Shown one piece after another: positions 22,932 to 33,083 of a stretch of 64,000 bases of DNA. The DNA is from Fremontodendron californicum (taxonomy: Eukaryota; Streptophyta; Magnoliopsida; Malvales; Malvaceae). Below the pieces are notes generated by a model. The model ran no database searches. It was not told where the DNA came from and saw only the letters and a list, made by a program, of their open reading frames with translations. The translations under genes were made by a program, and so were the position numbers. The DNA is taken from assembly GCA_030761205.1 (NCBI GenBank), contig JAULJL010000001.1:34109145-34173144 (forward strand), given 5' to 3'. Position 1 is the stretch's first letter, and each line of letters opens with the position of its first letter.

Positions 22932-25900
22932 ATGGTTTTTAAAACTAAAGGTACAATTGGTCACACTCAGAAAGAATCAGACTTTCGACACCCTTACAAT
23001 ACTCGATCTCAAGCCAGAGCTATGGAGAACGATCAGCTTGCTAGAATTGAAAGGATGGAAAGAATTCAAAAGGAACTGCAGGAACAGTTGGCTAAGTCTC
23101 AAGAGGAGTCATAGGAACAAATGACCAAACTCATGGAGATGATGAGTACCATGATGAGGCAGAAGTGGCCAAGAGAAAATTCAGTTACAGGAATGGGGGT
23201 AGTAAACCAGGAAGACCGACCAGAGGTGGTACAGAAGAATAGCCAGACATCCCATCTTGTGGGAAATGAACTTCCGAATGGGGCAGCATCCTATATTTAC
23301 ATCCAACCAGCAGCTGAATCACAGAATTTTGGTCCTAAAAAGGGTAATATTGGGGTTGATCCAATTGATGTGGACATTCTAGACTTTGAGGAATTGGCTG
23401 AAAAGGAAAGGGCAAAGATGACTGAGATGAAGAGGGCTGAAACGGCAGAATCCCAAAAAACATATCAGCTACTGGAGGAAAGATTGAGTGCAGTTGAAGG
23501 AGTGGAGCTATTTGGTAGTCTGAATGCCAAAGAAATGAGTTTAGTGCACGGTCTGGTGATTCCTCCAAAGTTCAAGGTACCAGACTTCGAAAAATATAAC
23601 GGAACTACTAACCCATCAGCACATCTGACCATGTATTGCCAGAAGATGACTGGACATGATGAAGACGAAAAACTGCTTATCCATTGTTTTTAGGATAGCT
23701 TGATAGGGTCCGTAACTCGATGGTATAACCAACTTACCCGTACTAAGATCCGTTCCTGGATGGATCTAGCCAAAGCTTTCGTGGAATAATACAAGCATGT
23801 GACTGACATGGTGCCTGACCGTTTAACTCTGCAAAACATGGAAAAGAAAGCTACTGAAAGCTTTAAAGAATATTCTCAGAGATGGAGAGACCTGGCTACA
23901 CAAGTACAACCTCCTTTGACCAACAAGGAAACTATAGTGCTTTTCATCATTACCTTGAAAGCACCTTATTATGATAAATTGGTGGGGAGTGCCACCAAGG
24001 ACTTTGCAGATATGGTGATATCCGGGGAGATGATAGAATCTGCCAATAAGAACGAAAAAATAAAAGGGGGTGAATCTGCTACCCCGAATAGGGTTTTCCC
24101 TGCAAAGAAAAAGGAAGAGACACATGCAGTCAGTTTCAATCAATACCCCTATGTACCACCTAGACCATACACACCTCCCAGGCCCTATACTCCTACTACA
24201 TCTTATGCACCTCCTACACCTTACACACCTTACCCAGGGTATAATCCTTACTACCCCAATGTGAAACACCTTACACAAAATCCATTCCCTTATACCAATA
24301 TACCACAACAGTCGTTTCGAACTGGTATATCCCCACAAATAACCCTTCGTCGAAACACTATCCCAAATACTCAAGGTCTCATGCGCTGATAGAGACTCAA
24401 TTAAGAGTTGTAAACCCAAGTGCAGGTTATGTTCAAGTAATAAATTCTCGGGTGTCCGAGGTCGAACCACAGAGAAGCGTATTAGTAAGTATAAGTTTAT
24501 AAATATATAAGAAAAAAAAAGTAAACAAGATATTAGGGAATCAACAACAAAACAAGATAAACAAGATATTAGAGAACAAAATAAACAAAATAACATAAAA
24601 GAAATTAAACAAGATATAAAAAAAAAACAATAAGAAAAGATGTTGAGGTTAGAGAATCCACTCTTGGTGTTATGCTAAGATTAATCTTGTTTTATTACAC
24701 AATTGAAATCCACACATAAGGGAGGTTCCAATCGGAAGGTTTAGCAATTCAGTCCAACGTCCATAGCATATGATATTATGTTCATTTGGTGTCCTCAAAA
24801 CTCATAAAAAGAGTCCAAGCATTCCTTATGCCAAGGTATATGTCTACAACAAATCAAGGTTATGAAACCAAGCATTTACTGTGCCATTTTCATTGTCAAC
24901 AATGAATCAAGATCCCTACTTTGCAAGTATGATTTTAAACCAAAAGAAAATATTATCTATACTAGTGTTTATAAATGATGATTCATTTTAGCTCATGTTT
25001 AAGAGACTAACCTTAGCATTTACCAAGAGCTTTACCTCATCACCTCAACAATATGATTAGCAACACATACTAAAAATGAAAAGAAATGTAAGAAGCATAA
25101 GTAAATAAAGAAAAAGAAAACTAGAGAAAGGAAAAAAAAAGAAAACTTAGAGAATTTTTTTACAATGGCTAATATCCTACCAATGTATAATGTATGCTAA
25201 TACTCATCCAAGGCCCTCTATTTATACACATTTTGGAGAGCTAAATGACAAGAGACAAGCTTTATAAATTTCAAAGGTAGGTATAATAGGTGGGTGCATT
25301 TTTCTAACAATTTTCGTCATGTTGTATGACAATTCTGATCAGCCAGCTTGATGGTCGATTTTGTCAATGTTGGAGGCTCGATCTGATCAAATGGTCTTCT
25401 AGAAATATATGCCTCTATCAGTGACTGATCCATAGCCGTTGGAATCAGATCATTTGCTCATGTGGATCAGAAGATATGGTCAAAATACCAAAACGGTGCA
25501 GAACAGACGTCATTGCACATCAGCCAACTTGATGGTTGATTTCGGTAGGGAAAACGACTCCGTTTCAAGAAGTGTAAAACATGAAAAAGATAGATATGCC
25601 TCTTAACTTTGTACGGTTAAAATTTCAGCCTTATTTCTTCAGTGAAACTCCAGATATAGCTGATATGGCAAAAGGTGTCGGAACTGGAACTGAATTGGAT
25701 TTGCCCTTAATTCTTGATTTAACCTAGTAATCTGAAATCACTCAAAGAAACTCATGAAAAACACCAAATTACATAAAAATATAAAAGATCATAAACACAA
25801 GTAGACTAAGCAATAATAACTCGTATTTGACACAAAACAATAATAAAACATAACTAAAAACTATATAATTATACGAGTTATCATGCGCAATGACTATCGT

Positions 25901-26010
25901 TCACCAAGGAACGATCAAAAACCCCAATTTGATCCCATTCCTACCACATATGGTGAGCTAAATCCCAATTACTGCAAGGCCAACTTGTCGCGCCCGTATA
26001 TCTTAAACCT
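22932..26010 (+). pseudogene. gag of element B, split by a solo LTR
   Basis: Starts with MVFKTKGTIGHTQKESDF at 22932. It passes through a coiled coil, then the capsid core (DFEKYNGTTNPSAHLTMYCQ, RWYNQLTRTKIRSW, QRWRDLATQVQPPLTNKETI) and a Pro/Tyr-rich repeat tail (YVPPRPYTPPRPYTPTTSYA). In-frame stops lie at 23112-23114, 23691-23693 and 23787-23789. The frame runs directly into the solo LTR at 24387. After it, gag resumes at 25889 (NDYRSPRNDQKPQFDPIP), and a one-base deletion near 25970 shifts the frame before the next segment. It matches element A gag closely. Confidence 0.88.
24387..25883 (-). mobile_element. Solo LTR of the Athila-like family, inside element B gag
   Basis: 1497 bp in inverse orientation (plus strand TGATAGAGACTCAATTAAG to ATTATACGAGTTATCA). 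It is flanked by a perfect 5-bp target duplication, TGCGC (24382-24386 and 25884-25888). The promoter TATA box, reversed, is at 25219-25226. It matches the LTRs of 51947-61315 with scattered differences. Removing it and one TSD copy restores the gag reading order seen in element A, which confirms the boundaries. Confidence 0.95.
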
Positions 26011-27624
26011 TTGACCCCACCATACCCAAGGTGGTACAATGCAAATACCAACTACGCATATCATGCAGGAATTCAGGGGCATTCAACGGAGGATTACATT
26101 GCCTTCAAAAAGAAAGTCCAAAGTTTAATCAATACCGGAGTTGTGAAGTTTGGGTCAAAGAATGGGCCGAATGTAACGAGAAACCCATTGCCCGATCATG
26201 TTGAGAATCGGGTAAATATAGTATGGACAGGGGAAGTCAGAAGGTTAAAAAGGGATGCCATGGAAGTCAAGACTCCAATGTTAATAGTATGGGTCGAGAT
26301 GGTTAAGGAAGGAATAGTGGGGGATGCAGACAGTTTAAAAATGGTTGCAAAAAAGGTGCAGAATTGGTGCTCGTTCCATAAATGTTCAGGTCATATCATA
26401 CAGGACTACGGGGACTTTCTGGCTAAAGTCCAAAATATGATGAATGATAGAGAGGCCCAGTTTTATGAAGAGACAGAGGAGGAAATAGAGTTTATTGAGA
26501 ATGCGGCTGGCTATGGAATAGGAAGACCTTTAATCATCTATAATGATGAACCAGAGAAAACTACTCTGATTGTTGAGGAAATTGCGCCCAAGCTAATCAT
26601 AAATTTGCCTTCTTCCTTTTCATACAAGGAAAACAAAACTACACGATGGAAATATGACTGCAGCGTGGTTATGCCTGGGTCATCAAGTCAGCAAGATATT
26701 ACAGGTGTGGGGAACTTAACACGAAGTGGAAGGTGCTATGCCCTTGAGATTGTTGAACAGGGATCAACAAGAAAAGATGGAGGATTGGACAAAGGGAAGA
26801 AAGCAGTTGAACCAATCCATATTGAGATAGATTTGTCAAAAGAAGTAGAGAGGGGATCAGCCTCGGTAAACAGGATAAAAGAGCCGGTGAACGAGAATGA
26901 GGCATGCGAGTTTTTAAAGTTCATAAAACATAGTGAGTATAGTGTGGTTGAGCAATTGCAGCGTCAGCCAGCAAGAATCTCCATCTTAACTTTGCTATTA
27001 AACTCAGAGCCACACAGAAATGCCTTGTTGAGAGTGTTAAATCAAGCATATGTGGCTAACAACATATCGGTAGAAAAGTTAGACAGGCTGGTGGGAAACA
27101 TTACGGCAGACGACCATATATATTTTAGTTATGATGAAATACCACCCAATGGTATTGGGTCCACAAAGGCTCTTCACATAACAACCACCTGCAAGGGGCA
27201 TATACTACCAAGGGTGTTTCTGGATAATGGTTCTTCATTAAATGTAATGTCGTTGGCAACCTTGTCTAAGTTGCCAGTTGATATGTCTTATATGCTGCCG
27301 AGTTACACAGTAGTCAGGGCTTTCGATGGTATCAGGAGAGAGGTAATGGGAACTATTGAGGTTTCTCTGGAGATAGGCCCATGGATCTATACGGTGAACT
27401 TTCAGGTCATGGATATTAACCCGTCTTATAATTACTTGTTAGGAAGGCCATGCATACATTCAGTAGGGGCTGTGCCCTCGTCTCTCCACCAAAAGCTAAA
27501 ATTTGTGATGGAGGGTCGTTTGGTCACTGTATCAGGAGAAGAAGACATAATAGCCTCTGCATCTACTGAATCTCCTTATGTTGAACCCAATGAAGATGCC
27601 GAAGAATATTCTTTTCGTCGCTGA
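26011..27624 (+). CDS. Gag C-terminus / aspartic protease of element B (537-aa open stretch)
   Basis: A long open frame. It begins at a family-conserved position (PPYPRWYNANTNYAYHAGIQ), where the usual zinc-knuckle Cys residues are partly replaced by Tyr. It continues through WCSFHKCSGHIIQDYGDF, and holds the protease domain with active site FLDNGSSLNV (Asp at about residue 405) and YLLGRPCIHSV. It is homologous along its length to 4035-2389 (minus) of element A. The listed Met is internal to the ancestral polyprotein. A small deletion near 27605 moves the next block (FVAEGRKFPKPRLSKNTRLG) to another frame. It would process Gag-Pol, but is probably dead as part of a broken polyprotein. Confidence 0.85.
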   Translation: MTPPYPRWYNANTNYAYHAGIQGHSTEDYIAFKKKVQSLINTGVVKFGSKNGPNVTRNPLPDHVENRVNIVWTGEVRRLKRDAMEVKTPMLIVWVEMVKEGIVGDADSLKMVAKKVQNWCSFHKCSGHIIQDYGDFLAKVQNMMNDREAQFYEETEEEIEFIENAAGYGIGRPLIIYNDEPEKTTLIVEEIAPKLIINLPSSFSYKENKTTRWKYDCSVVMPGSSSQQDITGVGNLTRSGRCYALEIVEQGSTRKDGGLDKGKKAVEPIHIEIDLSKEVERGSASVNRIKEPVNENEACEFLKFIKHSEYSVVEQLQRQPARISILTLLLNSEPHRNALLRVLNQAYVANNISVEKLDRLVGNITADDHIYFSYDEIPPNGIGSTKALHITTTCKGHILPRVFLDNGSSLNVMSLATLSKLPVDMSYMLPSYTVVRAFDGIRREVMGTIEVSLEIGPWIYTVNFQVMDINPSYNYLLGRPCIHSVGAVPSSLHQKLKFVMEGRLVTVSGEEDIIASASTESPYVEPNEDAEEYSFRR

Positions 27625-28161
27625 AGGACGAAAATTTCCAAAACCAAGGTTGTCCAAAAACACAAGGTTGGGAGTAAGAACCACAGTGGGAAGGGCTGTA
27701 GGGCTTGAAAAGGTCTTGGAAAATATCTTCAAGGGATGGCCCGAGCAATGAAAGCAATGGGAAAGAAAGACCGATTTGGCTTAGGGTATTTTTCTAAGGC
27801 CCATGGGAGGAGGAAACAAATTGAAAGGAACCGACAAAGGAGGATGGTCCGTCTCGCGGGTATGGATATTGAATGGGAACCCATGATTTTCCAACCAATC
27901 CTTTATAACTTTAACTCTGCTGGTTTTCTATTCGGAGAAAAGAATTCAGAGGATGTACTCATAATGATCGAGCAAGCTTTTGAAAAATTCCATGTGAATA
28001 AAGAGGGCCAAGTTCAGGATATGGTGATTTGCATGACCGGGAAAGAAGGGATGGAAAGTGACAGTGTGAACTGGTTGGTGCGACCTTGTCCACCAGGATA
28101 TAGACTGACCAATTGGAGTACGACTAAGTTGCCTATAGTTTTTAAGTCTATTCCAATATAA
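27625..28161 (+). pseudogene. Post-protease segment of element B
   Basis: The frame-shifted end of the protease segment (27610-27735, ending WPEQ-stop) is followed by a 141-residue open stretch from 27736: MARAMKAMGKKDRFGLGYFS, then a basic RNRQRRM patch and LIMIEQAFEKFHVNKEGQVQ. It is equivalent to 2410-2039 of element A. A weak G-patch-like reading of FGLGY is possible; no function can be assigned with confidence. Confidence 0.55.
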
Positions 28162-28309
28162 TACTTTAAAAAAATAATCTTAATTATCTTTACCCAGAGA
28201 TATTAAGAGGTTTTTTTTTGTAATGGGCTTTTTGTTTAAACATTTTCATTCAATAAATAACAAGCACAATGCATTTTATTCATATTGATGTGTCCATATT
28301 CTTTCATTA

Positions 28310-30632
28310 TTGCTATTTATTTTGTTTTCATTATATATTTTTTCGTATATTGTTTCTTCTCCACCTATCTACAAGTGTACGGATGCGAAATATGAGGACC
28401 TTCTTGTCAGTAATTTTGAAATTGATTTTGAAAGACCCATTTGCACGGGTAATTTTGAGGCTAACGAAGATACTGAGGATTATGGTCTACCTCCGAATCT
28501 ATTAAGGAAAATAGAACAAAAGGAGAAACAAGTACTTCCTCATAAGGAATTATTGGAAATGATAAATCTGGGAAATGGTGAAGAGATAAAGGAAGTCAAA
28601 ATTGGGACTTCATTGTCATCATCAATAAAGGGTGAATTGATAGCTTTGCTCCAAGAATATGTGGATGTATTTGCATGGTCTTACCAAGACATGCCAAGTT
28701 GGATCCGAATATTGTAGTTCATAAGCTCATTTTAAGGCCAGAATGCAAGCCAATTCAGCAAAAGTTGAGAAGAATAAGGCCGAACATGTTGTTAAAGATA
28801 AAAGAGGAAGTGAAGAAGCAATTTGATGCTGGGTTCTTAGAGGTGGCAAAATATCAAGAATGGGTGGCGACATTGTTCCAGTACCAAAGAAGGATAGCAA
28901 GATGCGGATGTGCGTTGATTACAGAGATTTGAACAAGGCCAGCACTAAAGATAATTTGCCTTTGCCCCATATCAATACTCTGGTGGATAATACGGCGAAG
29001 AGTTCTTTATTTTCTTTCATGCATGGATTCTTAGGATATAATCAGATTAAGATAATACCCAGAAGATATGGAGAAAACCACATTTGTTACAATGTGGGGA
29101 ACCTTCTGCTACAAGGTAATGCCATTTGGGTTGAAGAATGCTAGGGCAACATATCAGAGAGCCATGGTGACTTTGTTTCATGATATGATGCATAAGGGAA
29201 TTGAGGTCTATGTTGATGATATGATTGCAAAATCACAAGGAGAAGATGAGCATATTGCGAATCTTTAGAGCTCTTCGAACGACTATGAAAATTTAGACTC
29301 AAGCTAAATCCGATAAAATGCACTTTTGGAGTCACCTCGGGAAAATTGCTGGGTTTTTCGTCAGCAAAAAGGGAATTGAGATTGACCCGGATAAAGTGAA
29401 GGCCATTCAGAATTTGCCACCATCTTGTACTCAAAAGGAAATAAGAGGCTTTCTGGGGAGATTTAATTACATTGCTCGGTTTATTTCTCAATTAACCGAC
29501 AAATGTGATCCAAGATTTAAGTTACTTCGAAAACGTGATCCAGGAGAATGGGATGAAGGTTGTCAGATTGCATTTGAAAAAATTAAACATTATCTATCCA
29601 ACCCACCAGTATTAATGCCACTTGTTCCGGATAAACCAATGATATTGTATTTATCAGTATTTGAGAGATCCATGAATTGTGTTTTGGGGCAGCTTGATGA
29701 GACTAGAAAGAAAGAACAGGCAGTTTACTACCTCAACAAGAAGTTCACAGATTATGAATTGAAATATTCGTCAGTAGAAAAGTTGTGCTGTGTCTTAGCT
29801 TGGACTTCTCGAAGACTCAGATAGTACATGTTGTACCACACAACGTGGTTGATTGCCAAGCTAGATCCAATCAAGTACATGTTGGAAGCACATTTTTTAT
29901 CAGGGAGAACAGCAAGGTGGCAGGTTTTATTGTCAGAGTGCGACATTCTATATGTAAGTCAAAAAGCTATCAAGCGCAGTTCAGTGGCTGAATTCTTAGC
30001 AAGTCAGGCAGTGGAAGATTATGAGCCGTTGACCTTCGACTTCCTGGATGAAGATTTGATGTAAGTTTCACAAGCAGATGAGATTCCCTTGAAGAAGAAA
30101 GTATGGAAAATGTACTTTGATGGCGCATCTAATGCCATGGGGCACGAAATTGGTGCAGTACTCATATCCCCAGAAGAAGATTATTATCCTTTCATTGCCA
30201 TATTGGATTTTAATTTTTTCCAAATAATACTGTCGAGTATGAAGCTTGTACTATGGACCTCGTGCTGCAGTGGACAGAAAGATCAAAGTAGTGGAAGTTT
30301 TCGGAGACTCAGCCATAGTGATATACCAGCTACGGGGAGAATGGGAAACCCGAGATACAAAGCTAATCTGGTACAGAGAACTCATACTGAGTTTATTAGA
30401 GGAATTTGAAGAAGTGAATTTCAATTACTTCCTTCGAGAAGAAAATTGAATGGCAGATGCTCTGGCTACTTTGTCATCAATATTTAAAGTGAATGAAGGG
30501 GCTGAAGTTGTGCCAATAACGATGAGTAAATATGAGTCTCCTGGCCACTGTCTGAGTATTGAAGAAGAAGCAGATGGCCTTCCTTGGTATAACGACATCT
30601 TGCAATACATCAAGAATCATTAGTATCTAAAA
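28310..30632 (+). pseudogene. Reverse transcriptase / RNase H of element B (broken)
   Basis: Several overlapping frames together give a Ty3/gypsy RT and RNase H. The linker is at 28340-28700, and RT fingers RMCVDYRDLNKASTKDNLPL near 28910. The palm motif YVDDM is at 29209-29223, GRFNYIARFISQLTDKCDP near 29458, the RNase H start YFDGASNAMG at 30113, and a later RNase H motif MADALATLSSIF near 30450. Frameshifts near 28700, 28880, 29060 and 29270 and stops near 29822 and 30447 inactivate it. It converts element RNA to cDNA in the particle. It aligns with 1867-1 (minus) of element A. Confidence 0.88.
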
Positions 30633-30675
30633 CAAGCAACTAGAAAATGACAAGAGGACTCTGACAAGGCTAGCA

Positions 30676-31833
30676 ATGGGTTTTGTTCTAGACAGTGACA
30701 TTCTCTACAAGAAAGGAAAAGACCAAGTCTTATTGAGATGTGTCGGATCGGCCGAAGCTCAGAGAATTATAGAAGAGGTCCATGAAGGGATATGTGGCAC
30801 TCATACTAATGGTCACATGCTTGCTAAGCAGATTATGAGGGCAGGGTATTATTGGTTGTCAATGGAAGGAGTTTGTATCAGTAATTCTCGGAAGTGCCAT
30901 AAATGTCAGATATATGCAGATAAGATTCATGTGCCACCATCGTCTTTGCATGTCATGACTGCACCCTGGCCCTTTTCAATGTGGGGAATGGATATGATTG
31001 GACCTATTACCCCGAAAGCTTCAAATGGACATCGCTTCATCTTGGTGGCCATAGATTATTTCACAAAGTGGGTAAAAGCTGCTTCCTATGCGAATGTAAC
31101 AAAGTCGGTGGTATGCAGATTTGATAAGAAAGAAATCATATGCCATTATGGGTTGCCAACAAGAATTATTTCGGATAATGCTCTCAATTTGAATAATAAG
31201 ATGATGAGAGAAGTGTGTGCTCAGTTCAAGATCACACATCATAATTCGGCACCTTACCATCCGAAAATGAATGCGGCAGTAGAAGCAGCTAACAAGAACA
31301 TCAAGAAGATTGTTGAGAAGATGACTATTGTGTACAAGGATTGGCATGAGATCTTGCCTTTTGCTCTTCATGCATATCGTACCTCAGTTAGCACATCTAC
31401 AGGGGTAAAGCCATTTTCTTTGGTATACGGGATGGAAGTTGTGCTACCTATCGAAGTTGAAATCCCTTCATTACGGGTTTTGATGGAAGTTGGCCTAGAA
31501 AAAGCAGAATGGATTAGAGCTCGTTATGAACAGTTGAATCTCATCGAGGAGAAAAGATTGAAAGCAATTTGTCACGAGCAGTTGTATCAGAAAAGGATGA
31601 TTCGAGCCCACAATAAGAAAGTTCATCCCAGACAGTTCCGAGAGGGGGAGTCGGTACTGAGGAAAATTTTCCCTATAGTGAAGGATCCGCGAGAAAAATG
31701 GGCTCCGAATTGGGAAGGACCCTATGTGCTAAAAAGAGCTTTTTCCGGAGTAGCATTGATTTTAACTAGAATGGACTGGGAGGATTTCAAAAATCCCGTG
31801 AATGCTAATGAATTGAAGAAGTATTATGCTTAA
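30676..31833 (+). CDS. Integrase of element B (385 aa, intact DD35E)
   Basis: This is the only fully open catalytic domain of the Tat elements here. Residues 36-77 hold the HHCC zinc-binding domain (His36 and/or His43, Cys74-x2-Cys77 in KCHKC). The catalytic core has Asp106 (GMDMIGP), Asp167 (IISDNAL) and Glu203 (AAVEAANKNIK); the Asp-Glu spacing of 35 is typical. The C-terminal region has a GPYVLKRAFSG-type motif. Integrase joins cDNA to host DNA. The Met at 30676 lies inside the ancestral Pol polyprotein; the frame upstream is broken by stops near 30630-30670, so normal expression is unlikely. Confidence 0.9.
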   Translation: MGFVLDSDILYKKGKDQVLLRCVGSAEAQRIIEEVHEGICGTHTNGHMLAKQIMRAGYYWLSMEGVCISNSRKCHKCQIYADKIHVPPSSLHVMTAPWPFSMWGMDMIGPITPKASNGHRFILVAIDYFTKWVKAASYANVTKSVVCRFDKKEIICHYGLPTRIISDNALNLNNKMMREVCAQFKITHHNSAPYHPKMNAAVEAANKNIKKIVEKMTIVYKDWHEILPFALHAYRTSVSTSTGVKPFSLVYGMEVVLPIEVEIPSLRVLMEVGLEKAEWIRARYEQLNLIEEKRLKAICHEQLYQKRMIRAHNKKVHPRQFREGESVLRKIFPIVKDPREKWAPNWEGPYVLKRAFSGVALILTRMDWEDFKNPVNANELKKYYA

Positions 31834-33069
31834 AAAAACTGTGTGATGCTATGCACATGAGAATTTGAATGATTCCAAGAGTAAAGATGGAAATTCTTTA
31901 TATCTATCTCCCCTGTGGATTGATTTTTAATGAGAATATTCATGCTTGATATGATGAATGGCCATCTTTCATATTCTTTTCACTAAGAAGAAATTATCCT
32001 TAGTCACCCCTTTGAGCCTTAGGAATTATTTCTTTCTTTAAACCTTGATCAAGGATCACCCTCTACACTAGAAGGTAAATAAGAGGAAAAATAATCAAAA
32101 ATCATGGCCAAAAGAAAGCCATCGGAAAATGTGGCAAATGAAAGCCAACAAAGCAACAAAAAGAAAAAAGAAAAGAAAGTCCAAAAAAGGGAAAAATGTT
32201 TCAAGAATGAGTTCTCCTCAGGAAATAATCCTTGATTCAATCACCCTTAAACACATTTTGGGCCTATGTTATCCTTTCTTTCTAAACCTGAACCTTGGCC
32301 TACATTACGTGCCTTAAAAGCCGATTTTGATCAAGTATGGATATTTAATTTGAAAGGTTATTCTCATAATTCATCCCATCTTTTGAATTGATATTTTTAC
32401 CTTGGAAGCATTTAGAATTCTCAGATGCATGGTAGAATACAAAAATGGAAATGAAAAAAGAATGTAAAATGAGAGGTTTAAGCCGAAAACCAGCAAAGGG
32501 CGACTTAATACCTTCGGGCACCATTCTTAAGACCTTCGGGCATCATTTTTGAAGTCGCATACGGCGCATTTTTTCAAATCACAGGTAAGGCCTCAAGGCA
32601 CCATTCTTAAGACCTCCGGGCATTATTTTTGAAGTCGCATATAGAGCATTTTTTCAAATCACGGGTAAGGCCTCCGGGCACCATTCTTAAGACCTCTGGG
32701 CATCATTTTTAAAGTCGTATACAAAGCATTTTTTTTCAAATCACGGATAAGGCCTCCGGGCACCATTTTTTAAGATCTCCGGGAATAATTTTTTTTTAAA
32801 TTATAGATAAGACCTCCGGGCACTATTTTTAAGACCTTCGGGCACAATTTTCATTTTGAAAATCGAACTCGTTTCCTTAAGACGGGTCGAGCCTTGATTA
32901 GTCAGGGAACTCAATTTAAGGACAAAATATTCAATTTACAGCTTTAAAAAAAAAAATTGAAAAATTGGAAAAAAAAAAACCATTTCCCTTCCCATCACAT
33001 GTGATTTCACCAACCGGACAAAATTAGTATTTGTTTATCTTTGTCTGATTCCTAATTCTCAGCAATAGC
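31834..33069 (+). other. 3' non-coding region of element B
   Basis: Lies between integrase and PPT. The first ~230 bp (31860-32080: TATTCATGCTTGATATGATG, CATCTTTCATATTCTTTTCA, GGATCACCCTCTACAC) is conserved, in inverse orientation, in element C at 50160-50404. Next come a Lys-rich low-complexity stretch (32120-32210) and a tandem array (32500-32850). No gene is seen. Confidence 0.7.
32500..32850 (+). repeat. Tandem repeats in element B 3' region
   Basis: About five degenerate units of 65-80 bp containing AAGACCTCCGGGCATTATTT, GAAGTCGCATAC and CAAATCACGGGTAAGGCCTC. Such 3' arrays are known in Tat/Ogre elements and can seed satellites. Confidence 0.8.
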
Positions 33070-33082
33070 CAAAGAGGGGCAG
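33070..33082 (+). promoter_or_regulatory. Polypurine tract of element B
   Basis: CAAAGAGGGGCAG directly before the 3' LTR start TGTAGACACC. The same core (AAAGAGGGGCAAC) precedes the 3' LTR of element C, which supports both boundaries. It primes plus-strand DNA synthesis. Confidence 0.85.
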
Positions 33083-33083
33083 T

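Noticed and set aside
23823..24596. 257-aa minus-strand open frame
   Set aside because: It is antisense to gag and crosses into the solo LTR; there are no domain signs. It is a shadow of the sense Pro/Tyr-rich codons.
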